Part shown: piece by piece, positions 42,723 to 51,657 of the stretch | How the letters are laid out: every line of letters begins with the position of its first letter | How positions within the stretch are numbered: the first letter of the stretch is position 1 | NCBI RefSeq assembly: GCF_039535785.1 | Contig: NZ_BAAAXV010000001.1 | Location: 2,170,001-2,234,000, forward strand | Length of the DNA stretch: 64,000 nt | Direction of reading: 5' to 3' | DNA from: Nonomuraea helvata | GTDB taxonomy: Bacteria > Actinomycetota > Actinomycetes > Streptosporangiales > Streptosporangiaceae | Notes under the pieces: generated by a model | Told to the model about the DNA's origin: nothing | Seen by the model: the letters and a program-made list of their open reading frames with translations, nothing else | Database searches by the model: none | Program-made: the position numbers and the translations under genes

Positions 42723-44047
42723 ACTCCCGCCTGGTGGTCACGTTCACCACGCTGATCGTGTTTCTCATCGCGGCGCTGGCCGTGCCGCTCGGCCTCGCCT
42801 ACGCCTCCCACCGCACCAACCGCCTCCTCCTCGACCGCCGCGCCGACGCCACCCGCTTCGCGGAGCTGGCCGACCAGGCGGCCAGGGAGGACGACCGCGT
42901 GGGGCTCATCTCCGAGATCAACCGCTACGCCGAGCTGTACGGCGCCGCGGTGCGCGTACGCGACCGCGACGGCTCCATCCTGGCCACCGTGGGGCGGTTC
43001 GACGCCGACGACCGGGAGGCGACGCGCCTCGCGCTGGCCGGCCGCACCACCGAGGACCTGCCCACGATCAGCCCGTTCGGCCCGGCCACGGTGCTGCTGG
43101 CCGAGCCCGCGGGACGGGACGCGCAGCTGTCCGGGGTGGTGCTGCTCGAGGCCCCCACCAGCCGGGCCCGGCTGGACGTGTCGCTGGTGTGGGGCGCGCT
43201 GGCGCTCGGCGCGCTGGTGGCGCTGGCGTACTCCGCGCTGGCGGCCCGGCGGCTGGCCCGCTGGATCCTGCGGCCCGTCACCGAGCTCGACCGCACCACG
43301 CAGGCCATCGCGCACGGCAGGCTCGACGCCCGCGCGCATCCCGGCGCCGGGCCCTCCGAGCTGCGGCGACTGGAGGAGCGCTTCAACGCGATGGCCGACG
43401 CGGTCTCCAGCGCGATGGAGCGGCAGCGGGCGTTCGTGGCGGACGCCTCGCACGAGCTGCGCACCCCGCTCACCGTGCTCGGGCTGCGGCTGGAGAACCT
43501 CGAGCCCCACCTGCGGGGCGAGGGCGCGGCCGAGTTCGAGGAGGCGATGGCGGAGCTGGACCGGCTGGCGCTGCTGGTGGAGGACCTGCTGGCGCTGGCT
43601 CGGGTGGAGGCGGGCGCGGTGGTCGAGGGCAAGGAGGTCCCGCTCGCGCCGCGGCTGGCCGCGTGGCGGGAGGTGTACGCGGCCAAGGGCGTGCGGCTCG
43701 TGACCGGCATCCCGGAGACGGAGGTCGTTCCGGAGGCCGCGGCCAGGGTGGCGGACATCGCGCTCGACAACGCCCAGAAGTTCGTGCCCGAGGGCGGCAC
43801 GGTCACGGTCACCCTGGACGACGGTGTGCTGCGGGTGGCCGACGACGGGCCGGGGCTGAGCGAGGAGGAGCGCTCGGAGGCGCTGGGACGGTTCTGGCGG
43901 TCCGGGGCCCATGCGAACGTGCCGGGCAGCGGCCTGGGCCTGGCCATCGCCGCCGAGCTGGCCAGGACGTGCGGGGCCGCGCTGGCGCTGCTGCCCGCCG
44001 TGCCGCACGGCTTGATCGTGGAGCTACGCCTGAAAAGTCAGCCGTAG
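42719..44047 (+). CDS. sensor histidine kinase
   Basis: 442 residues: N-terminal transmembrane helix, a ~120-residue extracellular sensor, a second helix (LVWGALALGALVALAYSALA), HAMP, HisKA with the H-box ADASHELRTPL, and a HATPase domain (LDNAQKFVPEGG, DDGPGLS, GSGLGLAIA). GTG 42719 overlaps the regulator's stop. The convergent neighbour is an extracytoplasmic TAXI-type solute-binding lipoprotein, a plausible ligand-presenting partner for the sensor. Confidence 0.92.
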   Translation: MNSRLVVTFTTLIVFLIAALAVPLGLAYASHRTNRLLLDRRADATRFAELADQAAREDDRVGLISEINRYAELYGAAVRVRDRDGSILATVGRFDADDREATRLALAGRTTEDLPTISPFGPATVLLAEPAGRDAQLSGVVLLEAPTSRARLDVSLVWGALALGALVALAYSALAARRLARWILRPVTELDRTTQAIAHGRLDARAHPGAGPSELRRLEERFNAMADAVSSAMERQRAFVADASHELRTPLTVLGLRLENLEPHLRGEGAAEFEEAMAELDRLALLVEDLLALARVEAGAVVEGKEVPLAPRLAAWREVYAAKGVRLVTGIPETEVVPEAAARVADIALDNAQKFVPEGGTVTVTLDDGVLRVADDGPGLSEEERSEALGRFWRSGAHANVPGSGLGLAIAAELARTCGAALALLPAVPHGLIVELRLKSQP

Positions 44048-44943
44048 ACGGACTGGTAGTAGCGGGCCGCGCCCGGGTGGAGCGGGACGACGCCGGTGCC
44101 GATGGCGTAGCGCATGTCCAGCCGCCCGCCCGGCGCCGACGGTGCCTGGAGGCGGTCGCGGGCGTGGAAGACGGTCTCGGTGATCATGAACGCCAGGTCG
44201 TCCGGGAGCGTGGTCCGGCACATCAGATAGCTGGGGGTACCGACGGTCGGCACCGGCTTGCCGCTGCCGTACACGCCGGCGGGCACCAGCGCGTGCTCGT
44301 AGAGCGGGCCGAAGCGGCGGCGCAGCACCGGCACCAGCGGATCGAGCGGCACGAGCTCGATGTCCCCGAGCGAGGTCAGGACGGGCGTGGGCACCCCGCC
44401 GGACCAGAAGAACGCCTCGATCCCGCCGTCACGCAGCGCCTGGACCGACTCGTCGAGACTCAGCCTGCTGACCACGGCGGGCCTGGTCAGCCCGGCCACG
44501 GCCAGCACGCGGACGGCGGTCACCGCGGTGCCCGAGCCCTCCAGCCCGATGGAGACCGTCCGGCCCGCCAGGTCCTTGACGGCGGCGATGCCGGAGCCCC
44601 CGCGCACCACCAGGTGGACGTAGTTCATGTACACCCTGGCCAGCGCGGACACCGGCTGGTGCCGTACCCGCACGGCGTCGTCGGCGCTGTCGGCCAGCGC
44701 GAACGCCACGTCGGCCCGCCCGTCGGTCATCATCGTCAGGTTCTGCACACTGGCCGCGGTGTTCATCACCCGCACCGTGAGCCCGAGCCGCCGCAGCTCC
44801 TGCGCGATCCCGTCGCCGAGCTGCTCGTAGATCCCGCCCGTCACGCCGGTCGCCAGCCGCAGCTCGGGCCACGTGCCGCCGGAGGCCGAGCACCCGGCCG
44901 CCAGGGCGGGGAGCCCGAGGAAGGCGCGGCGGGATATCGACAT
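44038..44943 (-). CDS. TAXI-family solute-binding lipoprotein (orphan)
   Basis: 301 residues. The N-terminus SISRRAFLGLPALAAGC combines a twin-arginine-like motif and a lipobox. The mature domain has the TAXI pattern LRLATGVTGGIYEQLGDGIA and ADVAFALADSADDAV. TAXI proteins normally feed TRAP transporters with dicarboxylates or glutamate, but no TRAP permease gene is nearby. It overlaps the convergent kinase gene by ten bases, so a sensing role is likely. Confidence 0.88.
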   Translation of the reverse strand: MSISRRAFLGLPALAAGCSASGGTWPELRLATGVTGGIYEQLGDGIAQELRRLGLTVRVMNTAASVQNLTMMTDGRADVAFALADSADDAVRVRHQPVSALARVYMNYVHLVVRGGSGIAAVKDLAGRTVSIGLEGSGTAVTAVRVLAVAGLTRPAVVSRLSLDESVQALRDGGIEAFFWSGGVPTPVLTSLGDIELVPLDPLVPVLRRRFGPLYEHALVPAGVYGSGKPVPTVGTPSYLMCRTTLPDDLAFMITETVFHARDRLQAPSAPGGRLDMRYAIGTGVVPLHPGAARYYQSVYG

Positions 44944-44969
44944 GAATTCACGGTATCCGGTCCACCAGA

Positions 44970-45695
44970 ATGGACTTTGTGAGCGAACGGGACACACGCC
45001 TGCGCATCGCCTCGGAATTGACGATGTTCCTGCCGGTGAGCCGGCGGCAGGAGTGGCAGCAGGTGACGCCGGACGGCACCTCCACGCTGGGCCACCACGT
45101 CGAGTCGCTCGGCATCCCGCTGACCGAGGTGGGGCCGATGGTCGTGGACGGCCGCGGGGTGCCGCCCTCGTACCAGCTCGTGCCCGGCGACGTGGTGGAG
45201 GTGCACCCGGTCCCGCGCCCGCAGCCGCTGCCGGGCGAGCCGCGCTTCCTGCTCGACGTGCACCTGGGCACGCTGGCGCGGCGGCTGCGCCTGCTCGGCA
45301 TCGACGCGGCCTACCACAACGACATGGACGACCCGGCGCTGGTGGTGCAGGCCAACGAGGAGCGCCGGGTGCTGCTCACGCAGGACCGCGGCCTGCTGCG
45401 CCGCCGCGCGCTCTGGCTGGGCGCGTACGTGCGCGGCTCCCGCCCCGCCGACCAGCTCCGCGACCTGCTCGAGCGCTTCACGCCGCCGCTGCGCCCGTGG
45501 ACGCGCTGCACGGCGTGCAACGGCGAGCTGGAGCCGGTCGCCAAGCACGAGGTGGCGTCGCTGCTGGAGGCGGGCACGGAGCGCAACTACGACCTGTACG
45601 GGCGGTGCGGCGAGTGCGGCCAGGTCTACTGGCGCGGCGCGCACAGCGACCACCTGGAGGAGATCGTCAGGTCGGCCCGCGCCTGGACGGCCTAG
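44970..45695 (+). CDS. Mut7-C RNAse-type protein with N-terminal ubiquitin-like domain
   Basis: 241 residues. The N-terminal ~80 residues form a ThiS/ubiquitin-like fold (VESLGIPLTEVGPMVVDGRG ... LVPGDVVEVHPV). The C-terminal Mut7-C domain has PIN-like acidic motifs (RFLLDVHLGTLARRLRLLGID, LLTQDRGLLRRR) and a zinc ribbon with two CxxC pairs (CTACNGE, CGECGQVYW). The function is presumed RNA cleavage. ATG 44970 is used, with GTG 44979 possible. It overlaps the convergent kinase gene by four bases. Confidence 0.85.
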   Translation: MDFVSERDTRLRIASELTMFLPVSRRQEWQQVTPDGTSTLGHHVESLGIPLTEVGPMVVDGRGVPPSYQLVPGDVVEVHPVPRPQPLPGEPRFLLDVHLGTLARRLRLLGIDAAYHNDMDDPALVVQANEERRVLLTQDRGLLRRRALWLGAYVRGSRPADQLRDLLERFTPPLRPWTRCTACNGELEPVAKHEVASLLEAGTERNYDLYGRCGECGQVYWRGAHSDHLEEIVRSARAWTA

Positions 45696-48600
45696 GGACA
45701 GAGGGTGAAGGGGTCGATGCCGCCCAGGTAGCGGGACCACTCCTGGGCGGTGAGGGTGCGGCCCGCGCGCCCGCACACGGCGGCGGCCACGCGGTCGCCG
45801 CCGAGTTCGTGCGTGCGTACCGTGCCGTCCGCCGTGACGCTGTAGAGCCTTCTGCTGTCGGAGGAGAAGGCCAGGTAGCCGTTGAGGCTGGTCTCGGTCG
45901 ACTGCAGGCCGTCGAAGACCACGCCCAGCATCCGGCGGCCCGTCACGTCCCAGAGGCGGATGCGGGCGCCTCCTTCGTACGCGGCGATCATGCGTCCGTC
46001 CGGTGACCAGGCGAGCCGCTCGACCGCGATGACGCGCACGGCGGGGAGGCTCTGGACCTGTCCGACGGCGCTCGCGGGCATGGCGGGGAAGTCGGCGAGC
46101 CTGGTGGTGAGGTCCCCGTTCCACAGACTGATCCGGTCGGATCCGAAGATCGCCAACCGCCGGCCGTCCGGGCTGAACGCGTAGGGGCCTTCGAGCTGCC
46201 CGATCCCCGGCGCCGGAGGCAGTTCGGCGGCTTTCGCAGGGTCGATGCGGTGCGGTGTCACGCCGCCCAGCAGCAGGCGGCCGTCCGGGCGGAAGGCGAG
46301 GTGCCCGGGGGCCGGGCCGGGCGTGCTCCTGGACGTGCCGCGCTGGAGGTCGTACAGCTCCACCGGCAGGTCGCCGGCGCCGCCCGACGGAGAGATCGCG
46401 AGGGTGCGGCCGTCCGGGCTGAAGGCCAGCGAGTCGGCCCCGCTCGCGTCCTTGGCGGCCAGCCGGAACCCGCCGGTCTCCGCGCCCTGTGGCAGCCGGA
46501 CGACGTGGACCGTGGTGCCGTCGGCATAGGCCAGCCGGCCGCCGTCGCGGCTGAACGCCATCGCGTCCCCCTCGCCCCGCCACGGGATCGGGGCGGCCAG
46601 CGAACGGCCGGTCGCCACGTCCCACAGGGTCAGGGCGCCGCGCTCCTTGGCCGCCAGGACCCGCTCCGACGGGTCGAGCAGCACCTGGTCCTGGTCGCCG
46701 CCGCCGCTGGTCGACCGGTCGAACAGCATGGACACGTCCAGCGTGTGGACGACCCCGCCGTCGCTCAGCAGCCGCAGCGCCCGCCGCTCCTCGTCGAAGC
46801 GGAGCTCGCTGACGGGCGCCGGCGGGACCCGCCGCAGCACGACGGCCCCGTTGGACCGCCGCCGGATGATCAGCTCGTGCCCCCACTCCCAGGTGGCGAC
46901 GTACCGGTCGCCGAACCCGAACTCGACCGAGGCCCCGGAGTCGCCGGTCACCAGTTTGGCGCCGTCCGGCACCGAGTAGACGGTCACCGCGGTCTCGCGG
47001 CCCCTCGGGCGGGTGAGCGCCAGCGCCCGCCCGTCGGCGCTGAACTGGGCGTCGAAGACGCCTTCCCTCCTGCTCGGCAGCCATGGGGCGGCCAGCCGCC
47101 TGCCCGCCTTGAGGTCCCAGAGCTGTACGCGGCCCTCCCCGACATGGGTGACCACGCCGAACCGGCCGTCCGCGCTGACCGCCTCCAGGCCGGCCCCCTG
47201 GGGAGTGATGAGGGGCTTGCGGGTGGAGACGTCCCACCATCGCACGTCGCCCACCGGGCTCTTGGGCAGGGCGAGCAGCCGTCCCGTCCGGTCGAACTCC
47301 AGATCTTGCGTCACCCCGGCGGGTCCCCCGAACCAGTCGCCACGCGGGCGGCCCGTGGCGACGTCCCAGAGCCGTACGCCCTGCGCGTACTGGAGGGCCA
47401 GGGTGCGCCCGTCGGGGCTGATCGCGGCCCAGCGCACGCCCGCCTCCAGCCCGCCGATCTCGTGGATCTGCCGGTGCGCCGGCACGTCCCAGACCCTGGC
47501 CCGCCCCCCTTGTACGGCGACCAGGGTGCGGCCGTCGCGGCTGATGCCGTACACGGAGTCCGCGCCCCGGTACGGGTCGGTGAAGACGTCGGCCGTGGGC
47601 TCGGACAGCGAGTCGTAGAGCGCGCCCCGCGTCTCCGGCAGCGACGGGCTCAGCCGCCAGGCCGCCACGGTGAGCAGCCGGGCCAGCGGCGGCTCCGTCT
47701 CCCGCAGGTCGGCGGCGCGCAGGGTGAGCTCCCTGGCCAGCGCGTCGTCACGCTGACGGTCGGACTCCCTGCGCAGGTACTCGGCCAGCCCCAGCCCGCC
47801 CAGCGCGACCACCAGCAGCACGGCCAGGGCCGCCGCCAGCAGGCCCCGCCTCCTGGACTGCCGCCTGGCCTGCCGGGCCGCCGCGTCGAGGAACTCGCGC
47901 TCCCGCCTGGCCAGCGTGAGGTCCTTGCGCTCGGTGGCCGCCCAGCGCAGGGTCCTGTCGAGGCTGGAGCCGTGCAGCAGATCGGCGGGCTTCCTGCCCT
48001 GGCCCTCCCACAGCGCCGCCGCTTCGGCCAGGCGGCGGTGCACGCGCAGTCCCTCGCGGTTGGCGGCCACCCACTCCCGCAGCCTGGGCCAGGCCTGGAC
48101 GAGCCCGGGGCGGGCCAGCTCGTACACGGTGCCGTTGCGCACCACGAGTCCCGCGCCGGCGAACACGGTGAGCAGCGCGTCCACGGCCGCGGCCTCGGGA
48201 AGCTCCTCGCGGCCGACCGGCCTGAGCGAGTCACCGTCGATCATCCGCAGGAGGACCTGGGGCACGCCCTCCCGCTCGGCCTCGGTCAGCTCGCCATAGA
48301 GGTCCTCCGCGACGGCCCCGAGATCCGGCTCCGCCGCCGCGCCCCTGAGCTCTCCCGCGAGCGTCCCGCCACGGGTGAGGGGATCTCCCTCCCCGTCGCC
48401 GACCAGCCGCAGGAGCAATGCCTGGGCGGAGGGCCGGTCGGCGGGCTCCTCGGCGAGAGCGGCGGTCACCAGCGGTCCGAGCGGGTCGGGCAGACCGTCG
48501 GCGCCGGGCCGGAACCCCAGCACCCGGGCGATGACCGCCACCGGCTCCCCGCCCTTGATCGCGTCGCGCCCCCGCGCCGCGAACAGCACCACCATCGCCC

Positions 48601-49174
48601 ACGCCCACACGTCGGCCGCCTCGGTGGCCCGCCGCCCGTGGAACAGCTCGGGCGACATGTACTGCGGCGTCCCCATGAGCGGCCCGGAGGTGGTCGGCCC
48701 CACCTCCCTGGCCACCCCGAAGTCGATCACCCGTGGCCCGTCCGGGCCGAGGATGATGTTGTCCGGCTTCAGGTCCCGGTGCACGATCCCGACCCGGTGG
48801 ATGGCCGTCAGCGCGGTCGCCACGCCGATGGCCAGGCGGCGCAGCCGGTCCCCCTCGAACGGCCCCGACTCCTCGACCACCCGCCGCAGGCTGGGCCCCG
48901 GGACGAACTCGCTGACGATGTACGGCGCGGCCACGTCCACCTGCGCCTCGATCACCCTGGCGGTGCAGAACGAGGCCACCCGCCGGGCCGCCGACGCCTC
49001 CTTGGCCAGCCTGGCCCTGGCGGTGGCGCTGTCGAACCTGGGCACCTTGACCGCGACCCGCTCGCCGGCCTCGCCGTACGCCTCGTACACCACGCCCTGG
49101 CCACCGGCGCCGAGCCGCCCGGCCAGCCAGTAGCGGCCCAGCCGGTGCGGATCGGAGGGAGTGAGAGGAGCCAT
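45692..49174 (-). CDS. serine/threonine protein kinase with transmembrane helix and WD40 propeller
   Basis: 1160 residues. The kinase domain (about 14-270) has the glycine loop GRLGAGGQGVVYEA, VAVK lysine, HRDLKPDN catalytic loop, DFG and TPQYMSPE, so it is active-looking. A middle helical region (about 300-450) resembles the effector-linker part of nSTAND proteins. A transmembrane helix follows (LLAAALAVLLVVALGGLGLA), then 12 or more WD40-like repeats (ISRDGRTLV, SPDGRTLA...) making one or two propellers, predicted outside or at the membrane. ATG 49174 fits the domain start. It lies downstream of urtE in the same direction; a functional link is unproven. Confidence 0.9.
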   Translation of the reverse strand: MAPLTPSDPHRLGRYWLAGRLGAGGQGVVYEAYGEAGERVAVKVPRFDSATARARLAKEASAARRVASFCTARVIEAQVDVAAPYIVSEFVPGPSLRRVVEESGPFEGDRLRRLAIGVATALTAIHRVGIVHRDLKPDNIILGPDGPRVIDFGVAREVGPTTSGPLMGTPQYMSPELFHGRRATEAADVWAWAMVVLFAARGRDAIKGGEPVAVIARVLGFRPGADGLPDPLGPLVTAALAEEPADRPSAQALLLRLVGDGEGDPLTRGGTLAGELRGAAAEPDLGAVAEDLYGELTEAEREGVPQVLLRMIDGDSLRPVGREELPEAAAVDALLTVFAGAGLVVRNGTVYELARPGLVQAWPRLREWVAANREGLRVHRRLAEAAALWEGQGRKPADLLHGSSLDRTLRWAATERKDLTLARREREFLDAAARQARRQSRRRGLLAAALAVLLVVALGGLGLAEYLRRESDRQRDDALARELTLRAADLRETEPPLARLLTVAAWRLSPSLPETRGALYDSLSEPTADVFTDPYRGADSVYGISRDGRTLVAVQGGRARVWDVPAHRQIHEIGGLEAGVRWAAISPDGRTLALQYAQGVRLWDVATGRPRGDWFGGPAGVTQDLEFDRTGRLLALPKSPVGDVRWWDVSTRKPLITPQGAGLEAVSADGRFGVVTHVGEGRVQLWDLKAGRRLAAPWLPSRREGVFDAQFSADGRALALTRPRGRETAVTVYSVPDGAKLVTGDSGASVEFGFGDRYVATWEWGHELIIRRRSNGAVVLRRVPPAPVSELRFDEERRALRLLSDGGVVHTLDVSMLFDRSTSGGGDQDQVLLDPSERVLAAKERGALTLWDVATGRSLAAPIPWRGEGDAMAFSRDGGRLAYADGTTVHVVRLPQGAETGGFRLAAKDASGADSLAFSPDGRTLAISPSGGAGDLPVELYDLQRGTSRSTPGPAPGHLAFRPDGRLLLGGVTPHRIDPAKAAELPPAPGIGQLEGPYAFSPDGRRLAIFGSDRISLWNGDLTTRLADFPAMPASAVGQVQSLPAVRVIAVERLAWSPDGRMIAAYEGGARIRLWDVTGRRMLGVVFDGLQSTETSLNGYLAFSSDSRRLYSVTADGTVRTHELGGDRVAAAVCGRAGRTLTAQEWSRYLGGIDPFTLCP

Positions 49175-49199
49175 CAACTACGCAATTTTGATCTACGCC

Positions 49200-49215
49200 G
49201 CTTCCACAAGGAAGC
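49200..49215 (-). terminator. small hairpin after urtE
   Basis: GCTTCC-ACAA-GGAAGC, a 6-bp perfect stem in the 60-base gap between urtE and the kinase gene. There is no U-run, so it is only a candidate terminator of the urt operon. Confidence 0.4.
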
Positions 49216-49234
49216 CCGCGTGGGGAATTCGGCG

Positions 49235-49924
49235 TCAGACGGCAAGCAGGCGGCGCACTTCCTCCCCGTGCAGCTCCTCGGCGGCTCCCGTGCGCACGAC
49301 GTGCCCGCCGTCGAGGATGACGAACGTGTCGGCCAGCCGCAGCGCGATGTCCAGGTACTGCTCCACGAGCAGCACGGCCAGCCCTGAGGCGTGCAGCCGC
49401 TCGATGGCCGCCTCGATCTCCAGGATGATCGACGGCTGGATGCCCTCGGTCGGTTCGTCGAGGATGAGCAGCTTGGGCCTGGTCACCAGGGCGCGGGCCA
49501 TGGCGAGCTGCTGCTGCTGACCGCCCGACAGGTGCCCCGCGCTCCGCTTGAGCAGCGGCTTGAGCGCGGGGAAGACGTCCAGCGCCTCGTCGATCGCCTG
49601 CTTCGGCACCTTGGCGGCCTCCATGGTGACCAGCAGGTTGCCCAGGACCGAGAGCTGGGGGAAGCAGGCGTGGCCCTGCGGTACGTACCCCATGCCCAGC
49701 CGCACCCGCTCGTGCGGCTTCAGCCTGGTCACGTCGCGGCCCTCGAACGTGATCGTCCCGGCCGTCGCCGGGAGCACCCCCATGACGGTGTTGAGCAGCG
49801 TCGTCTTGCCTACGCCGTTGCGCCCCATGACGCACACGAGCTGCCCTGGCCCGACCTCCAGCGAGACCCCGAACAGTACGCGCGCCCTCCCGTACCCCGA
49901 CTCAAGGCCGGTTACCGACAGCAT
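49235..49924 (-). CDS. urtE: urea ABC transporter ATP-binding protein UrtE
   Basis: 229 residues, LivF-like ATPase: Walker A GRNGVGKTTLLN, signature LSGGQQQQLAMARAL, Walker B LLILDEPTEGIQPSI. The EGIQPS variant after Walker B is typical of UrtE. Last gene of urtABCDE; it overlaps urtD by 23 bases. Confidence 0.93.
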   Translation of the reverse strand: MLSVTGLESGYGRARVLFGVSLEVGPGQLVCVMGRNGVGKTTLLNTVMGVLPATAGTITFEGRDVTRLKPHERVRLGMGYVPQGHACFPQLSVLGNLLVTMEAAKVPKQAIDEALDVFPALKPLLKRSAGHLSGGQQQQLAMARALVTRPKLLILDEPTEGIQPSIILEIEAAIERLHASGLAVLLVEQYLDIALRLADTFVILDGGHVVRTGAAEELHGEEVRRLLAV

Positions 49925-50654
49925 CGCTCGCTTTCCTCCTCCCCAGGTAGACCTCCTGCACGCGGGGGTCGGCGCTGACCTTGTCCACCGGCCCCTCCAC
50001 GAGCACCTTGCCCTCGTGCAGCACGGTCACCGTCGAGGCGTGCCGCCGGAGAAACTCCATGTCGTGCTCCACCACGATCACCGTGTGGTCCTCGGCGATC
50101 TGGGTGAGCAGTTCGCCGGTGCGCTGACGTTCGTCGCCGGACATGCCCGCCACCGGCTCGTCCAGGAGCAGCAGCCGGGGCCGCTGCGCCAGCAGCATGC
50201 CGATCTCCAGCCACTGGCGCTGGCCGTGCGAGAGAACACCCGCCGAACGCTCGGCGAGCTCTTCGAGCCCGGTCCTTGCCAGGGCCTCCTCGACGGCGGC
50301 CGACACGCCCTTGCGGCGCCGGGCCAGCGACCACAGGGGCTGGCGGAAGCTGGCCGCGAGGTCGAGGTTCTCGACCACGGTGAGCTCCTCGAACACGACC
50401 GACGTCTGGAACGTGCGGCCGACGCCCAGCCGGACGATCCGGTGCTCCTTCTTGCCGACCAGGTCGTGCTCGCCGAACCGCACGCTGCCCGCCGACGGCT
50501 TCGTGAGGCCGGTGATCACGTCGATCAGCGTGGTCTTGCCCGCGCCGTTGGGTCCGATCAGGAAGCGCAGCTCGCCCTCGGGCACGGTCAGGTCCACGCC
50601 GTCGAGTGCCTTGAACCCGTCGAACACCACCTGGACGTCACGTAGCTCGAGCAC
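49902..50654 (-). CDS. urtD: urea ABC transporter ATP-binding protein UrtD
   Basis: 250 residues, LivG-like ATPase: Walker A IGPNGAGKTTLID, signature LSHGQRQWLEIGMLL (the SHGQ..WLE form is characteristic of UrtD), Walker B LLLLDEPVAGMS. It overlaps both urtC and urtE. Confidence 0.93.
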   Translation of the reverse strand: MLELRDVQVVFDGFKALDGVDLTVPEGELRFLIGPNGAGKTTLIDVITGLTKPSAGSVRFGEHDLVGKKEHRIVRLGVGRTFQTSVVFEELTVVENLDLAASFRQPLWSLARRRKGVSAAVEEALARTGLEELAERSAGVLSHGQRQWLEIGMLLAQRPRLLLLDEPVAGMSGDERQRTGELLTQIAEDHTVIVVEHDMEFLRRHASTVTVLHEGKVLVEGPVDKVSADPRVQEVYLGRRKASDAVGNRP

Positions 50655-51657
50655 GTCGCAACCTCCCCGCTATGCCGACGATGCCCTTGGGGGCGAGCGT
50701 CATGACCAGGATGAACAGCGCGCCCTGCAGGTAGAGCCAGCCGTCGGCGAACTGCTCGCTGAACGCCGTCCTGGCGTACCCCATGACGACCGCGCCGAGC
50801 ACGGCCCCGGCCAGCGCGTGGCGCCCGCCGACGGCCACGGCGACGACCAGCTCGAGCGAGGGCACGACGCCGAGCAGCGCGGGCGAGATGATGCCGACCA
50901 CCGGCACGAACAGCGCACCCGCCAGCCCCGCCATGCCCGCCGAGACGGCGAAGGTGACGGTCTTGACCAGGGCCGGGTCGTAGCCGAGGAAGCGCACCCG
51001 GTCCTCACCGTCCCTGACCGCGACCAGCAGCCGGCCGTAGCGGCTGTTCACGAGCTGCCGGGTGGCGAGGTAGAGGGCCCCGAGTACGCCCGCCACCACC
51101 AGGTAGAGCAGCCGCTGCGTGGAGTCCTCGGCCAGGTCCTGGCCGAACAGCTCGAAGAAGTTGGTCATGCCGTTGGTGCCGCCGGTCAGGCCCTGCTGGC
51201 CGACGAGCAGGATCACCATGGCCGCGGCCAGCGCCTGGGTGAGGATCGCGAAGTACGCGCCCCGTACGCGCTGCCTGAACACCAGCGTGCCCAGGATCAG
51301 CGCGATCACCACGGGCCCCACCACGGCCATGGCGAGGGCGAAGACCGGGTTGGCGAACGGCGCCCACAGCGCGGGCAGCCGCTCCACCCCGCTCCACACC
51401 ATGAAGTCGGGCAGCCCGCCGCCGGCCTCGGTCAGCTTGAGGTACATCGCCATCGAGTAGCCGCCCAGCCCGAAGAACACGCCCTGGCCGAGCGTGAGCA
51501 TGCCACCCTTGCCCCAGGCCAGCCCGATCCCGAGCGCGACGATCGCGTAGCACAGGTACTTCGCCAGCAGCCCCAGCCGGAACGGCTCCAGCAGCAGCGG
51601 GGCCGCCACCAGGGCGATCACGGCCACGGTCGCGAAAGGCAGATTCCTCTTGATCAT
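50638..51657 (-). CDS. urtC: urea ABC transporter permease UrtC
   Basis: 339 residues, LivM-type permease with about ten membrane segments and the conserved GKGGMLTLGQGVFFGLGGYS and AVRDGEDRVRFLGYD motifs. It overlaps urtB by ATGA and urtD by 17 bases. Confidence 0.93.
   Translation of the reverse strand: MIKRNLPFATVAVIALVAAPLLLEPFRLGLLAKYLCYAIVALGIGLAWGKGGMLTLGQGVFFGLGGYSMAMYLKLTEAGGGLPDFMVWSGVERLPALWAPFANPVFALAMAVVGPVVIALILGTLVFRQRVRGAYFAILTQALAAAMVILLVGQQGLTGGTNGMTNFFELFGQDLAEDSTQRLLYLVVAGVLGALYLATRQLVNSRYGRLLVAVRDGEDRVRFLGYDPALVKTVTFAVSAGMAGLAGALFVPVVGIISPALLGVVPSLELVVAVAVGGRHALAGAVLGAVVMGYARTAFSEQFADGWLYLQGALFILVMTLAPKGIVGIAGRLRRARAT

Noticed and set aside
46250..49387. Very long open frame on the plus strand opposite the kinase gene
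   Set aside because: It is antisense to a clear kinase-WD40 protein; its translation is Arg/Gly/Pro-rich without motifs, as expected in GC-rich antisense frames.
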